From assembly GCA_002710685.1 (NCBI GenBank), contig PALD01000037.1:186001-250000 (forward strand): 64,000 bases of DNA, given 5' to 3'. Below, piece by piece: positions 8,789 through 17,460 of the stretch (position 1 is its first letter; every line of letters begins with the position of its first letter). The position numbers and the translations under genes are program-made. This DNA is from Cytophagaceae bacterium. GTDB lineage: Bacteria; Bacteroidota; Bacteroidia; Flavobacteriales; Flavobacteriaceae. Under the pieces are notes generated by a model. The model was not told the origin of the DNA. It did no database searches and worked only from the letters and a program-made list of their open reading frames with translations.

Positions 8789-8796
8789 CAAAGATA
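8789..8796 (-). promoter_or_regulatory. Candidate -7 element of lpxH, possibly leaderless
   Basis: On the minus strand this reads TATCTTTG (TAnnTTTG). It ends 5 bases before the lpxH ATG, so transcription would begin at or near the start codon. Confidence 0.4.
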
Positions 8797-8810
8797 GTAT
8801 AAGCATAATA

Positions 8811-8828
8811 ATTTGGCTTAAGCCAAAT
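8811..8828. repeat. Dispersed palindrome, perfect 18-mer
   Basis: ATTTGGCTTAAGCCAAAT, a perfect inverted repeat (stem TTTGGC/GCCAAA, loop TTAA) between queD and lpxH. It has no T-tract and overlaps the region upstream of the lpxH promoter. Confidence 0.8.
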
Positions 8829-8843
8829 TATCACCGCCGTTAT

Positions 8844-9293
8844 TTAATTATCTGAAGCAAACCATTGTGCAAAACTGGTATCGGTTTCCTGTAGTTTTAA
8901 ACTGTGAAGTATTATGTTTTCAGGAAGGCGTGCCTTGATTTTTGAGGCAAAATCAATAACCATCATCTCGCTGGTGGGTTGATAATCTACAAGCAGCACG
9001 TTATGCCCCCGTGTTGAAAGTTCCTTCGCGAGTTCAGTATGTGGGGTGTTCTTGTTGAAGACCGTCGCGTGGTCAAAAACATCCACGATTTCTTCTTTTA
9101 CGATTTTCTTGAGGTCGCCAAAGTCAATAACCATCCCATATTTTACATGATTGTTATCTGCAATGGGTTGACCTATCACCGTCACCGAAAGTTTATAGCT
9201 ATGACCGTGGACATTGCGGCATTTACCATCATACCCATACAGGGCATGGCCGGTTTCAAAAGAAAATTTCTTTGTGATCCTTATGTTAGCCAT
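8844..9293 (-). CDS. queD: 6-pyruvoyl/6-carboxytetrahydropterin synthase family (QueD-like)
   Basis: Zinc enzyme converting 7,8-dihydroneopterin triphosphate toward 6-carboxytetrahydropterin in queuosine synthesis. The start at 9293 (MANIRITKKFSFETGHAL) gives 149 residues. Zinc-binding histidines are in SFETGHAL and NVHGHSY, the catalytic Cys is in KCRNVHGH, and the acid/base part is DHATVFN. A longer frame upstream only adds a non-homologous extension. The start codon overlaps the stop of a 59-residue micro-ORF. Other queuosine genes are not in this window, so the exact PTPS subfamily is an inference. Confidence 0.88.
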   Translation of the reverse strand: MANIRITKKFSFETGHALYGYDGKCRNVHGHSYKLSVTVIGQPIADNNHVKYGMVIDFGDLKKIVKEEIVDVFDHATVFNKNTPHTELAKELSTRGHNVLLVDYQPTSEMMVIDFASKIKARLPENIILHSLKLQETDTSFAQWFASDN

Positions 9294-9465
9294 TTTTACG
9301 GTCTCTGTGTTTTTTGATATAAAGTAGGATGAGTACGATGAGCAAAATCGTGGTAACACCTATAAAAACCCCATAATCACTTACAAAATCTGAGAAGCGA
9401 TATTCTATTTCGCCCGGGGCCGTGTCCTGAAGTTCTTGAAAGATATAGTATAAAAATTGGCTCAT
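9286..9465 (-). CDS. Micro-ORF, 59-residue single-pass membrane protein
   Basis: This small frame reads MSQFLYYIFQELQDTAPGEI, a short acidic linker, a hydrophobic segment FIGVTTILLIVLILLYI and a basic tail KKHRDRKNG. The tail implies one transmembrane helix with the C-terminus in the cytoplasm. Its ATG overlaps the stop of the preceding micro-ORF (ATGA), and its TAA overlaps the queD start codon region (AATGGCTAAC). The overlap on both sides favours a real, translationally coupled gene. I do not recognise it. Confidence 0.55.
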   Translation of the reverse strand: MSQFLYYIFQELQDTAPGEIEYRFSDFVSDYGVFIGVTTILLIVLILLYIKKHRDRKNG

Positions 9466-9563
9466 CTTCTTCCTCTAAATTTATTCCATACCACCACGAT
9501 GACCAGTACCACCGCAAGGATTAAAAAGAGGCCGGTACCGCTCAAAAACTGTAAGATATCCAT
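9462..9563 (-). CDS. Micro-ORF, 33-residue single-pass membrane protein
   Basis: Reads MDILQFLSGTGLFLILAVV, continues hydrophobically (LVIVVVW) and ends NKFRGRR, i.e. one membrane helix plus a basic cytoplasmic tail. It ends in ATGA, overlapping the start of the 59-residue micro-ORF. The ATG lies in an otherwise empty stretch upstream of the queD cluster. No family is recognised. The same topology as its neighbour suggests they act together or are duplicates in design. Confidence 0.5.
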   Translation of the reverse strand: MDILQFLSGTGLFLILAVVLVIVVVWNKFRGRR

Positions 9564-9697
9564 AAGATCATGTTGCGTTCAACTTCACAAAAGTAGCAAG
9601 AAAACAATGGTTGGGCACATTTTTTAACCTCTGGTGTTAAAATTGATTTTTGTATTCAGATTTTCACTTCATTTGCGCGCTTTTTAAATACCGCGAC

Positions 9698-10339
9698 CTG
9701 ATGATTTTTAAAGATATAGCTTTTGAAAAAAATGCCCTGTATGAGCATATTATAGATGATTTGCTTGAGCAAAAATACAGTGTCATCGATACATTTTTTA
9801 ATCATCAAGAAGTGGCACTCCTGCAAAACTCGCTCCAACAGGTGTACGAGAACGACAAGTTTAAAAAGGCGGCGATAGGCAACAGGACAAATGAGGAAAT
9901 TGACAAGACCATTCGCGGGGATTTTATCTATTGGATTGACGAGCAAAAGCGCAGTCCTGCCGAGGATATGTTCTTCACAAAAGTGAACAACCTGATAGAC
10001 TATCTCAACCGCACCTGTTTTTTAGGCATTCTTCAAAAGGAATTTCACTATGCCGTGTACCCCACGGGCACGTTTTATAAAAGGCATCTTGACACTTTTC
10101 AAAACGACGACAGGCGCAAACTTTCAATTGTGTGCTACCTCAATGATGAAGACTGGACGGTCGAGGACGGCGGCCAGCTCACCATTTATATGCCTTACGG
10201 CGAAAGCGAAACTGCAATAGACCTCCTGCCCAAAGCAGGAAGAATGGTCATTTTTGAGAGCCAGGAGCTTGAGCACGAAGTAAAGCCCGTCAATGCCCCA
10301 GAACGCTGGAGCATAACAGGATGGCTCAAGACACGCTAG
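9698..10339 (+). CDS. 2OG-Fe(II) oxygenase (prolyl 4-hydroxylase-like)
   Basis: Non-haem iron dioxygenase of the P4H-alpha/2OG-FeII_Oxy_3 type. The iron triad is visible: His and Asp in YKRHLDTFQ, distal His in QELEHEVKPV. The 2-oxoglutarate-binding Arg lies in APERWSITGWL, and YLNDEDWTVEDGGQL matches the core strand. The start at 9698 (MIFKDIAFEKNAL) is chosen because the upstream frame (from 9650) is not typical. With it the protein has 213 residues. The target is unknown; small bacterial members hydroxylate proteins such as EF-Tu or act on small molecules. The 3' end overlaps the convergent MATE gene by 14 bases. Confidence 0.82.
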   Translation: MMIFKDIAFEKNALYEHIIDDLLEQKYSVIDTFFNHQEVALLQNSLQQVYENDKFKKAAIGNRTNEEIDKTIRGDFIYWIDEQKRSPAEDMFFTKVNNLIDYLNRTCFLGILQKEFHYAVYPTGTFYKRHLDTFQNDDRRKLSIVCYLNDEDWTVEDGGQLTIYMPYGESETAIDLLPKAGRMVIFESQELEHEVKPVNAPERWSITGWLKTR

Positions 10340-11669
10340 CCCCAACCTGAGGTTTAAACCGTGCCCTGAACTTAAAGACAAGAGCAAGGCTGCGCACGAG
10401 CATCCATGCGGTAAAGGCCAGCCAGACGGCATAGAGTTTAAAACCCAACCTGTCAAAAATGAGCAGGACCGGCACGAAGCCCAAAAAAGTTGCCATCATC
10501 AATACATTGCGCAGGTATTTCATCTCACCGATACCCTTAAAAATCCCGTCAAAGATAAATGCGAGCGCATTGAGCGGCTGCAACAAGATCACGATAAAAA
10601 ACAGCTCTTTGTACCGGTCGATCACGAGGCTTTCCTTGCTAAAGATGAGGCCAAGAGGTTCATAGAGGACAACGCCCACCAGCATCAATATCCCAGCAAC
10701 GGCAAAGCCATACAGGCTTACTTTTTTGGCAAGGTGCCATAGGCCATCATAATCCCTGGCGCCCAGTAAACGGCCTGCAAGAATATTTCCGGCGGCGGCA
10801 TACCCATCAATAAAAAATGCCGAAAACAGCCAGATGTTAACTAAAATGGTCTGTGCGGCAATATAGGTCTTGCCATAATCCGTGGCGTATGAATTTGCCA
10901 GGAACAAGGCAAGGTTTAGCGCAAGCGTACGTATAAAAAGGTTTGCGGCCATCCCTATCAACCTGTACAGTTCTGGATGTACGGGCAGCACGAGTTTCAG
11001 GCTTACATGGGTCTTGCGCAGCAGTAGGATAAATGCTGCAACGGCCATAAACCCTTGAGCACAGAGGCTGGCATACGCTGCTCCACGTATTCCCATTTCT
11101 GGGATAAAACCTTCAACGCCATAAACCAAGACCATGTCCAGCCCTATGTTGAGCACCGCGCCCAAAATGGCAACGACCATGGGCCAAAATGTATTTTGCA
11201 AGCCCCTGAAAATACCAAAAACCGCAAACGTAAAGAGCGTAAAAGGAAATCCCCATACACGGATACCATAATACTCAACACAGTATTTTAAAATAAGACC
11301 ATCAGCATTGTAGAGGCTAAAAATGGATTCAATAAAAAAAAGGGTCGAGCCCAAAATAAGCAAGCTCAGCACAATGTTGAGGTAGATGGCCTGCGCCGGC
11401 AGGTTTTTTATCTCGTCCAGCTTGCCAGCGCCCAGATATTGAGCAATTATTGCTTGTAGGGCACTGCGCGTCTGGCCCAGTACCCAGATTAAAGCCGAGA
11501 GAAAAGAACCCACGATACCCACGGCCGCAAGGGCTTCGGTGGCGTTGACATCTATATTTCCTACCACGGCGGCATCTGTGGCAGAAAGTATGGGCTCTGC
11601 GATGCCGGTGAGCAAAGCGGGAACGGCCAGCCTGTTGATATTTTTAAAACTGAGCAGTGATTGACTCAA
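10326..11669 (-). CDS. MATE-family efflux transporter (DinF-like)
   Basis: Inner-membrane multidrug or organic-cation exporter with 12 predicted helices over 447 residues. The N-terminus (MSQSLLSFKNINRLAVPALLTG) and the paired repeats with TDAAVVGNID and ATEALAAVGIVGSF are those of the DinF branch, as is GYAAAGNILAGRLLGARD in the second half. Substrate is unknown. The GNAT gene lies 18 bases upstream on the same strand, so the two may share a transcript. Confidence 0.9.
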   Translation of the reverse strand: MSQSLLSFKNINRLAVPALLTGIAEPILSATDAAVVGNIDVNATEALAAVGIVGSFLSALIWVLGQTRSALQAIIAQYLGAGKLDEIKNLPAQAIYLNIVLSLLILGSTLFFIESIFSLYNADGLILKYCVEYYGIRVWGFPFTLFTFAVFGIFRGLQNTFWPMVVAILGAVLNIGLDMVLVYGVEGFIPEMGIRGAAYASLCAQGFMAVAAFILLLRKTHVSLKLVLPVHPELYRLIGMAANLFIRTLALNLALFLANSYATDYGKTYIAAQTILVNIWLFSAFFIDGYAAAGNILAGRLLGARDYDGLWHLAKKVSLYGFAVAGILMLVGVVLYEPLGLIFSKESLVIDRYKELFFIVILLQPLNALAFIFDGIFKGIGEMKYLRNVLMMATFLGFVPVLLIFDRLGFKLYAVWLAFTAWMLVRSLALVFKFRARFKPQVGASVS

Positions 11670-11687
11670 TATACGTTGATTTTTGGT

Positions 11688-12191
11688 TTATAAAACGAGC
11701 TCGTAACAGTAAAAGGGATGCTCACTCTGTTTGGGAAAATATATATTGCCCAAGCGTTTGTAGCCTCTTTGCTCATAAAATTTTTGGTTTCGGGGGTTTT
11801 GGCTAAAGGTATCCAGGCGTATGGAATCATAACTGTTTTCCCTTGCTTGCCTTTCGGCGAAAGCCATAAGTTCTTGAGCGATGCCCCTGCCCTGCATTGC
11901 TGGGAGGACAGCCAGGCGGTGTATGTAAACGTTGCGGGAATCCTTTGGCGTAAGCCAAGAAATGGGGATGTACTCTTCATCCATGAGGGTTGAGGTGACA
12001 ATTGTCCCTGATATTTTGCCATCGATGAGGTACAGATAGAGTTCGCCGCGTTCTATGTCGTTTAAAAACGCTGCTCTTGACGGGTAATGCTCGTTCCATT
12101 GATGGATGCCTTTTACGATCATATGTTGAGCGCAGGCCCTTGTCAATTGCAGGATTTCATCAATTTCATCAGATTTTGCCAGTCTTATCAC
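11688..12191 (-). CDS. GNAT-family N-acetyltransferase
   Basis: The 167-residue protein has the acetyl-CoA loop MQGRGIAQELMAFAE preceded by the beta strand IHRLAVLPA, the hallmark of the GNAT fold. The C-terminal NQKFYEQRGYKRLGN matches motif B. The acceptor substrate cannot be predicted. Two dispersed palindromes sit inside it: 11851-11863 forms part of the acetyl-CoA loop region (AFAERQA) and 11944-11958 codes WLTPK. It probably leads the MATE gene. Confidence 0.85.
   Translation of the reverse strand: MIRLAKSDEIDEILQLTRACAQHMIVKGIHQWNEHYPSRAAFLNDIERGELYLYLIDGKISGTIVTSTLMDEEYIPISWLTPKDSRNVYIHRLAVLPAMQGRGIAQELMAFAERQARENSYDSIRLDTFSQNPRNQKFYEQRGYKRLGNIYFPKQSEHPFYCYELVL
11851..11863. repeat. 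Dispersed GNAA-loop palindrome in the GNAT gene, copy 1
   Basis: CTTTCGGCGAAAG, stem CTTTCGGC-type with a GAAA loop. Confidence 0.6.
11944..11958. repeat. Dispersed GNAA-loop palindrome in the GNAT gene, copy 2
   Basis: TTTGGCGTAAGCCAA, stem TTTGGC/GCCAA with a GTAA loop. The core TTTGGCGTAAGCC also occurs at 3114-3126 and, inverted, at 34178-34192. Confidence 0.7.
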
Positions 12192-12236
12192 GGGAAGCGT
12201 TAATTTTGCAACGAAAATACCTTTAAAAGGCCAAAG

Positions 12237-13031
12237 ATGAAAACAGTTTTTCTCCCATTAGGCGACAAGCCTATCTCGCATTATCCCGTTCAATATGCTA
12301 TTGAAATTTCTGCTGCCCTTGGCGCGACCTTGATTGTTTCTAGGTTGTACCGTGAAGATGCTAGGAGCAGGGGATTGCTCAAGGGGAATCTTACGGTTGC
12401 CGAAATCTCATCACAGGAAATACAAAAGGAACTTGAAAATTTTGAGCTTAAGGGTGATTATAAGATCATACCGGTAGAAGGGGATGACCTTATTGAGGCT
12501 GTTGCAAAATTTCACCAGAAGGAAAACATTGATTTAATCGTGCTTCCTCCACGTCATCAGGATATTCATGAAGCGTATTTTTTAGGGAGCGTCTCTGGGG
12601 GTTTTGTAAAAAAAACCGATATCCCTGCGCTTATCGTGCCCGAAGGGTATGGCTTTAAGCCCGTAAAAAATATCTTGATGGCTATTAAATCTGGCATCAT
12701 CAAGGATGAAAAGGTGTTGTTGCCACTGGAGGATATCATGAAGGCCGAAGATGCCATAGTACGCCTGTTACAGGTAAAAACACCAGATTACCTGCCCGAA
12801 GATTCAGAATTCAACGAGGTTCTGGGCAAGTTGATTTCTGCCTATAAATCCAGTGAAAATGCCACCTTGTTTCAAGGATTGCTGGAGCACCTCAATGAGA
12901 ATTATCCTGATATGTTGTGCGTGTTCAGGCGCAAGAGGGGGTTTTTTACAAAGCTGTGGGAAGAGAGCAGGATAAAAAAATCAGACTTTGAAAGTAGAAT
13001 TCCGTTATTGGTTTTAAAAGAAGCTGAATAG
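12237..13031 (+). CDS. Universal stress protein (UspA-type, two-domain)
   Basis: Cytoplasmic stress protein of 264 residues. The N-terminal half is a typical Usp domain: MKTVFLPLGDKPISHYPVQY, then NIDLIVLPPRHQ, and the loop LGSVSGGFVKKTDIPALIVPE near the nucleotide-binding site. The second half repeats the fold more loosely (VKNILMAIKSGI ... RIPLLVLKE). The canonical GxxGxSxx(ST) ATP loop is changed to LGSVSGGFV, so ATP binding is plausible but unproven. The gene stands alone upstream of tRNA-Ala. Confidence 0.82.
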   Translation: MKTVFLPLGDKPISHYPVQYAIEISAALGATLIVSRLYREDARSRGLLKGNLTVAEISSQEIQKELENFELKGDYKIIPVEGDDLIEAVAKFHQKENIDLIVLPPRHQDIHEAYFLGSVSGGFVKKTDIPALIVPEGYGFKPVKNILMAIKSGIIKDEKVLLPLEDIMKAEDAIVRLLQVKTPDYLPEDSEFNEVLGKLISAYKSSENATLFQGLLEHLNENYPDMLCVFRRKRGFFTKLWEESRIKKSDFESRIPLLVLKEAE

Positions 13032-13047
13032 CATAAGTAAAAATAAC

Positions 13048-13055
13048 TATATTTG
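13048..13055 (+). promoter_or_regulatory. -7 element of tRNA-Ala
   Basis: TATATTTG (TAnnTTTG), 13 bases before the tRNA 5' end. No matching -33 TTTG was found. Confidence 0.5.
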
Positions 13056-13068
13056 CCCTCCACAAACT

Positions 13069-13142
<74 letters not shown>

Positions 13143-13143
13143 C

Positions 13144-13175
13144 AAAGTCCACCATATCCTGGTGGACTTTTTTAT
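13144..13175 (+). terminator. Intrinsic terminator after tRNA-Ala
   Basis: Perfect 11-bp stem AAAGTCCACCA / TGGTGGACTTT around a TATCC loop, followed by TTTATT. It may also serve as terminator for the minus-strand addB-like gene ending at 13175. Confidence 0.88.
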
Positions 13176-15895
13176 TAAAAGAACTTCATGGGTATTTCCT
13201 TCTCGATAAACGCTTGTGCCGGTGAGCATATTTCATCGATGAGCTTGGTGAGCGATACTTCAAAGTCATAAAGAATAGTATCGTCAATCATATTGTTCTT
13301 GTCCATGGTAAAGGGTAAAAAACCTTCTTTCATATTCTTAAATGAAATAATCCCTGCAAGAAAGTCCTCATTATACGCCCCGGACTTTTTGAGCATCAGG
13401 GCATAGCACAAGACCTGGAAAGGTTTAGAATATTTATCATAATCTGTAAAGAGCATGTCCCAGTCATTGACATTAAGGTTTCGCTTGAGCACTTTGCCCG
13501 TTTTGTAATCCACGATACGCAATTGACCATTTACCCGGTCAACCCGGTCAACCTTTCCCCTGAGCTTTACAGGATAATCAGTACCGGTAAGAGCTACTTT
13601 AAAATCACTTTCTAGATCCAGGATTATGATTTCATCACCCGCCTTGACCTGTTCTCTCTCCATGGCAATAAAATTGCGTACAAATTGCAGGGCCACGTTG
13701 TAGATGATAAGGTTCATTCCCAGTTTTATGTTTTCGGCGCTGTATGCCTTGCCAAAATGCCCCGTGACTTCTTTTTCAACATTTTTTTCTATTCTGTCAA
13801 GGATGGCCAGGGAGAGTATTTTACCTGTATGTGGCGTGTAAAGAGCTTCAAGGCTGTCGTGTACTATGGTCCCCAGGGTATTGTGTGCCACGGTATCTTC
13901 AACTTCATCAAGTTCTTTTATCCCCAGCACATAACGGTTGTAAAAATCAATGGGATTTCTTATATAGGTTGATAAGCCTGACGGCGAAAAACCCTGGGCG
14001 GCCCTCTCGTGCAAAAGCGCGACGACCTTAGGGGTTTTTTCAACGGTCTTGAGCTGCGATGCCTCAAGGGTTACTTCCGCCGAAGCGGTAAACTCACGGT
14101 AGCTGTATCGCGCATCGATATCAGTTTCTAGCTGGAGCAAAAAACGGCTTTTCTCACCGCTGTCAAGCCCATCTGCTACATTGTTGTAAAGAAAAAAAGC
14201 GCGTTGTGCCCGTTGGAGCAGCCGGAAGAAATGATAGGCATAAATGGCATCTTTTTCCCGGTATGTGGGCAGGACAAATTCTTTTTTCATATCAAACGGG
14301 ATGAAGCTGTTCTGGCTTTTGCCAGAAGGTAGCGTACCCTCGTTCAACGATGTTATGATAACGGTCTCAAAATCTAATACCCTTGACTCTAGCACCCCCA
14401 TGATTTGAAGGCCGGTGTATGGGTCCCCACGCAAGTCCAGGGTCTCGTTTTTTAAAATATCCAGGTAGAAATAATATAATGTCTTAATGTCCTTGATGTG
14501 ACTTTCTTTGGTCAGCAGTAATTTGAGTTGGTTAAAGATTTCAAGGAAACCGTTGAGGTATTCTAATCTTAAAGGTTCTTTGTTGTCAATGTGTTTTTGT
14601 TGAAGAAACCTCGTCCCGTCAAGCAACTTGTCAATTGCCGTGTGTGGATTGTCGTCCCATGGCTCAAACAGGGTTTTGAGTACCATTTCATCAGAGATGG
14701 CCTCTGCTAGTGTATTATAAGAAATGTAGAGCAGGTTCTGGCTGTTGATTGTTTTTTTTATCGCTTCCGCGGAAGCGCCCAAAAATGAAACCGTGTGTTC
14801 CTGGCTTAAAAATGACAATATGTTTTTATAGAAAAACCTTTCTTCCCTGGTGTTGAGGTGTAGTGAAATCCAGCTTTCAAAAAATGCAGAATCTGGCACC
14901 TGTGCCAGAGGAAGCCCCATCGTAACATTGATGTTCTCAACATTGGCGGGCAAGCTATTGAGCAATGGCAGTAACAAGGATTCATCACCCAGCACAATGG
15001 CGGTTTTTGTGAGTTCCTGGGCGCTAAAATCCCTGAGTAGCCCCCCTATATATTTTACCTGGCCCACTTGCTGGGGTACCGCGATGGATGTAAATACCTT
15101 CTCACTGTTAAAATTAGTGCTTAGCTGCGGGATGGGATGATTTTTATAATATGGCCATTCTTTAAAATACTGCCTCACAAACCGGCTGACGGCAAGTTGA
15201 TTATCTTGATAAAAGTAGTTGTCCAGTTCCCAGAAAATCCTGGCTCTGCCCGATTCAAGAAACTTTTGAATGATTTTTTGTTCTGCAGTATTGAGGGCAT
15301 TAAAGCCCATAAAAACATATTGATTACTGGATTTGTTTAGGTATTCATCGGCCTTTTCTGATGCTTTGCGGTATAGCATGCCTTGATAGCCCATCCCCTC
15401 TTTGTTGAGTTTTTCAAAAAATCTATAATAATACTGTTTTATAGCTTGCCAGAAGGAAAGGTATTGATCAACAAACCGTGAGTCCCCCGCCTGGATATTC
15501 CAGGCATTGAGCTTTTTCACGGCAGTGAGGTAATTAAAGAAGGCATCCCTGTCAAGAAGGTATCTGTCAATTTCATTAAAGTCAGCAAGCAGGGTATTGC
15601 TCCATCCCAAGAATTCAAGAAAGGAATCAGGATTTGCCTCAATGTCCTTGTAAACCTTATAAAGGGTAATTTGCAAATACGTTTGACCTGGAGTAGAAAG
15701 GCCTGATATTTTCTCTATCAATTCTTCTATGCTGAGGATTTGAGGGAGAAAGGTATTCTTGTGTTGTAGTTTTTTTTGAAGTGATTTTCTCAAAATAACA
15801 CCGGCCCTTCTAGAGGGCGAAACAATGCATAGTGCACTTACATCACCTGGCTCGCTAAGTAGGTTATCTATTATCTCGTCAATGAAAGTTGTCAT
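13175..15895 (-). CDS. addB: AddB-like protein: inactive-helicase/PD-(D/E)XK nuclease
   Basis: Partner subunit of a RecBCD-type double-strand-break resection complex. The start at 15895 (MTTFIDEIIDNLL) is chosen because a terminator for ompA lies between it and the more distal ATG at 15940. It gives 906 residues. The N-terminal helicase-like part lacks a normal Walker A (SPSRRAGVILRK), as in AddB. The C-terminal RecB-type nuclease shows GKVDRVDRVNGQLRIVDYKTGKV. I see no cysteine set for the 4Fe-4S cluster known in Firmicutes AddB. The AddA-like gene is 3 kb away on the same strand, separated by ompA and kbl. Confidence 0.85.
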   Translation of the reverse strand: MTTFIDEIIDNLLSEPGDVSALCIVSPSRRAGVILRKSLQKKLQHKNTFLPQILSIEELIEKISGLSTPGQTYLQITLYKVYKDIEANPDSFLEFLGWSNTLLADFNEIDRYLLDRDAFFNYLTAVKKLNAWNIQAGDSRFVDQYLSFWQAIKQYYYRFFEKLNKEGMGYQGMLYRKASEKADEYLNKSSNQYVFMGFNALNTAEQKIIQKFLESGRARIFWELDNYFYQDNQLAVSRFVRQYFKEWPYYKNHPIPQLSTNFNSEKVFTSIAVPQQVGQVKYIGGLLRDFSAQELTKTAIVLGDESLLLPLLNSLPANVENINVTMGLPLAQVPDSAFFESWISLHLNTREERFFYKNILSFLSQEHTVSFLGASAEAIKKTINSQNLLYISYNTLAEAISDEMVLKTLFEPWDDNPHTAIDKLLDGTRFLQQKHIDNKEPLRLEYLNGFLEIFNQLKLLLTKESHIKDIKTLYYFYLDILKNETLDLRGDPYTGLQIMGVLESRVLDFETVIITSLNEGTLPSGKSQNSFIPFDMKKEFVLPTYREKDAIYAYHFFRLLQRAQRAFFLYNNVADGLDSGEKSRFLLQLETDIDARYSYREFTASAEVTLEASQLKTVEKTPKVVALLHERAAQGFSPSGLSTYIRNPIDFYNRYVLGIKELDEVEDTVAHNTLGTIVHDSLEALYTPHTGKILSLAILDRIEKNVEKEVTGHFGKAYSAENIKLGMNLIIYNVALQFVRNFIAMEREQVKAGDEIIILDLESDFKVALTGTDYPVKLRGKVDRVDRVNGQLRIVDYKTGKVLKRNLNVNDWDMLFTDYDKYSKPFQVLCYALMLKKSGAYNEDFLAGIISFKNMKEGFLPFTMDKNNMIDDTILYDFEVSLTKLIDEICSPAQAFIEKEIPMKFF
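14762..14777. repeat. Dispersed palindrome in addB, perfect 16-mer
   Basis: CGCTTCCGCGGAAGCG, perfect inverted repeat, coding ASAEA. A weaker relative (ACTTCCGCCGAAGCGG) lies at 14073-14088 in the same gene. Confidence 0.7.
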
Positions 15896-15900
15896 GGGCC

Positions 15901-15934
15901 TAAAATAAAAAACGCCCCGAATATCGGGGCGTTT
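15901..15934 (-). terminator. Intrinsic terminator after ompA
   Basis: Read on the minus strand: AAACGCCCCGA, loop TAT, TCGGGGCGTTT and then a TTTTTTATTTTA tail. It ends ompA transcription 24 bases after the stop and fixes the addB start downstream of it. Confidence 0.88.
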
Positions 15935-15957
15935 AATCAAGCTTATTTTAAAAAGGC

Positions 15958-17343
15958 CTATTCTTCTATGATAGAGATTTCAACCCTTCTGTTTTTCTGT
16001 CTTCCGGCAGCAGTTCCATTGGAAGCTACAGGCTTAGTTTCACCAAATCCTTTAGACTCGATACGGTCAGATGGGATTCCTTGGCTAGTTAAGTATGAAC
16101 GTACTGAAGCAGCACGCTTGTCAGAAAGTTCCATGTTGTAAGAGTTGCTACCCTTGCTATCTGTGTGACCTTCTACCAAGAAACGAGTGTTAGAGTACTC
16201 TTTCATGATATTTGCTACATTATCAAGTGTTTCATGAGAATCTTGACGGATGGTAGCTTTATTGTAGTCAAACAATACTGAACGAACCTGAACATTGATT
16301 TCTTCAAGAACCTCAGTGGTTACTTCAGGACAACCGTTGTTAGCAGAAGTACCGGCAACATCTGGACACTCATCATCCTTGTCTGGGATTCCGTCTCCAT
16401 CAGTATCAGCCCATGGGCAACCGTTGTTTTCAGCAGGACCAGCTTCATCTGGGCACTCATCTTCATTGTCATAGACTCCATCACCGTCGCGGTCTGGACA
16501 TCCATTAAATTCAGCTGGGCCAGCAAGGTCTGGGCACTGGTCGTCTTTATCAGCTACGCCGTCACCATCGCGGTCTGGGCAACCATTAAGTTCTGGAAGA
16601 CCAGCCTCGGTAGGACACTCATCTTCAGAATCTTTGATACCATCGCCATCAGTATCAGGGCATCCGTTAAATTCTTTTAGACCTGGAGTTTCAGGACACT
16701 CATCGTTTTTATCAAAGATTCCATCTCCGTCAGTATCAGTTCCACCAAAAGTGAAGCCTATACCTGCAGTGTGCTGGAATGTTTTAACATAACGGTCTTC
16801 AAATACGTGCTTGTAAGTAGAACTTAAGTTAAGGTTGATGTTTTCACCCAACCAGATTTTAAGACCCACGGTACCGTTTGCAGTACCAAAGCTAGGACGG
16901 TCACCTATAAATGTATAACCACCACCAACTCCTAAATAAGGATCGAACCATCCACCTTCGCCAAATAATGCATCACGGAAGCTATATGAAAACATACCAT
17001 CCATAGAATAATATGCTTCATCATCAACCGGAGTATCACCGATGGTTTCGATTTTGTTAATAGATCCACGAACACCAAGAGCAAAACCAGCTCCTATGTA
17101 GCGACCTACATAAATAGTACTTACTGAAGGAAGGATGTTCCAGTGGTCTTCAACGTTATAGAATTCGTTAGGAAATTTTTCACCACCATAACCTACTTGG
17201 TCATAAACATCAGGAAATGCATCTACTGCATTCACACCTATGCTTACACCCCAAGGATTGTTTTTGTCCTGCGCATTCGCAGAAAAACCCACAAGGGCTA
17301 TTGCTGCTACGAGGAATAATCTGCTAAGATTTTTCATATTCAA
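15958..17343 (-). CDS. OmpA-family outer-membrane protein with TSP3 calcium-binding repeats
   Basis: A major outer-membrane protein of 461 residues. A signal peptide (residues 1-24, ending SANAQ) leads to a beta-barrel domain of about 175 residues rich in aromatic/glycine strands ([13 protein letters not shown]). Five thrombospondin type-3-like repeats follow (DTDGDGI...DECP...NGCP) that should bind calcium and form a rigid spacer. The C-terminal OmpA domain ([37 protein letters not shown]) anchors to peptidoglycan. A near-perfect promoter and a strong terminator bracket it as a single-gene unit. Codon use differs from neighbours (few rare codons), as expected for a very abundant protein. Confidence 0.95.
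   Translation of the reverse strand: MNMKNLSRLFLVAAIALVGFSANAQDKNNPWGVSIGVNAVDAFPDVYDQVGYGGEKFPNEFYNVEDHWNILPSVSTIYVGRYIGAGFALGVRGSINKIETIGDTPVDDEAYYSMDGMFSYSFRDALFGEGGWFDPYLGVGGGYTFIGDRPSFGTANGTVGLKIWLGENINLNLSSTYKHVFEDRYVKTFQHTAGIGFTFGGTDTDGDGIFDKNDECPETPGLKEFNGCPDTDGDGIKDSEDECPTEAGLPELNGCPDRDGDGVADKDDQCPDLAGPAEFNGCPDRDGDGVYDNEDECPDEAGPAENNGCPWADTDGDGIPDKDDECPDVAGTSANNGCPEVTTEVLEEINVQVRSVLFDYNKATIRQDSHETLDNVANIMKEYSNTRFLVEGHTDSKGSNSYNMELSDKRAASVRSYLTSQGIPSDRIESKGFGETKPVASNGTAAGRQKNRRVEISIIEE
16310..16740 (-). repeat. Tandem TSP3-type repeat region within ompA
   Basis: Five imperfect units of about 75-90 bases coding (D)xDGDGxxDxxDECP...NGCP. The DNA similarity between units is high enough to allow repeat-number change by recombination. 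Confidence 0.8.
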
Positions 17344-17369
17344 ATCGTAATTTTAAGTGTTAATTGAAG

Positions 17370-17400
17370 CAAAAGTAAGTTGTTAAAATTTATCAACAAA
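17370..17400 (-). promoter_or_regulatory. ompA promoter, consensus -33/-7
   Basis: On the minus strand TTTG (17400-17397), exactly 19 bases, then TACTTTTG (17377-17370). This matches TTTG-N19-TAnnTTTG, the Bacteroidota housekeeping sigma consensus, without a mismatch, and lies 26 bases before the ATG. Confidence 0.8.
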
Positions 17401-17460
17401 GCTAAAAGTAATAAAATTTTATTAAATAAAGCATGTGGGTTTTATCGTTGAAACACCTTA

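Noticed and set aside
9650..9697. N-terminal extension of the 2OG oxygenase gene from an upstream ATG
   Set aside because: The added residues are not typical of the family and the ATG at 9698 begins a standard N-terminus.
15896..15940. Extended start of the addB-like gene
   Set aside because: It would place the ompA terminator inside the coding region; the ATG at 15895 lies just downstream of the terminator.
16310..16740. CRISPR-like periodic repeats
   Set aside because: The period is coding (TSP3 repeats of ompA), with variable unit length and no constant direct repeat with spacers.
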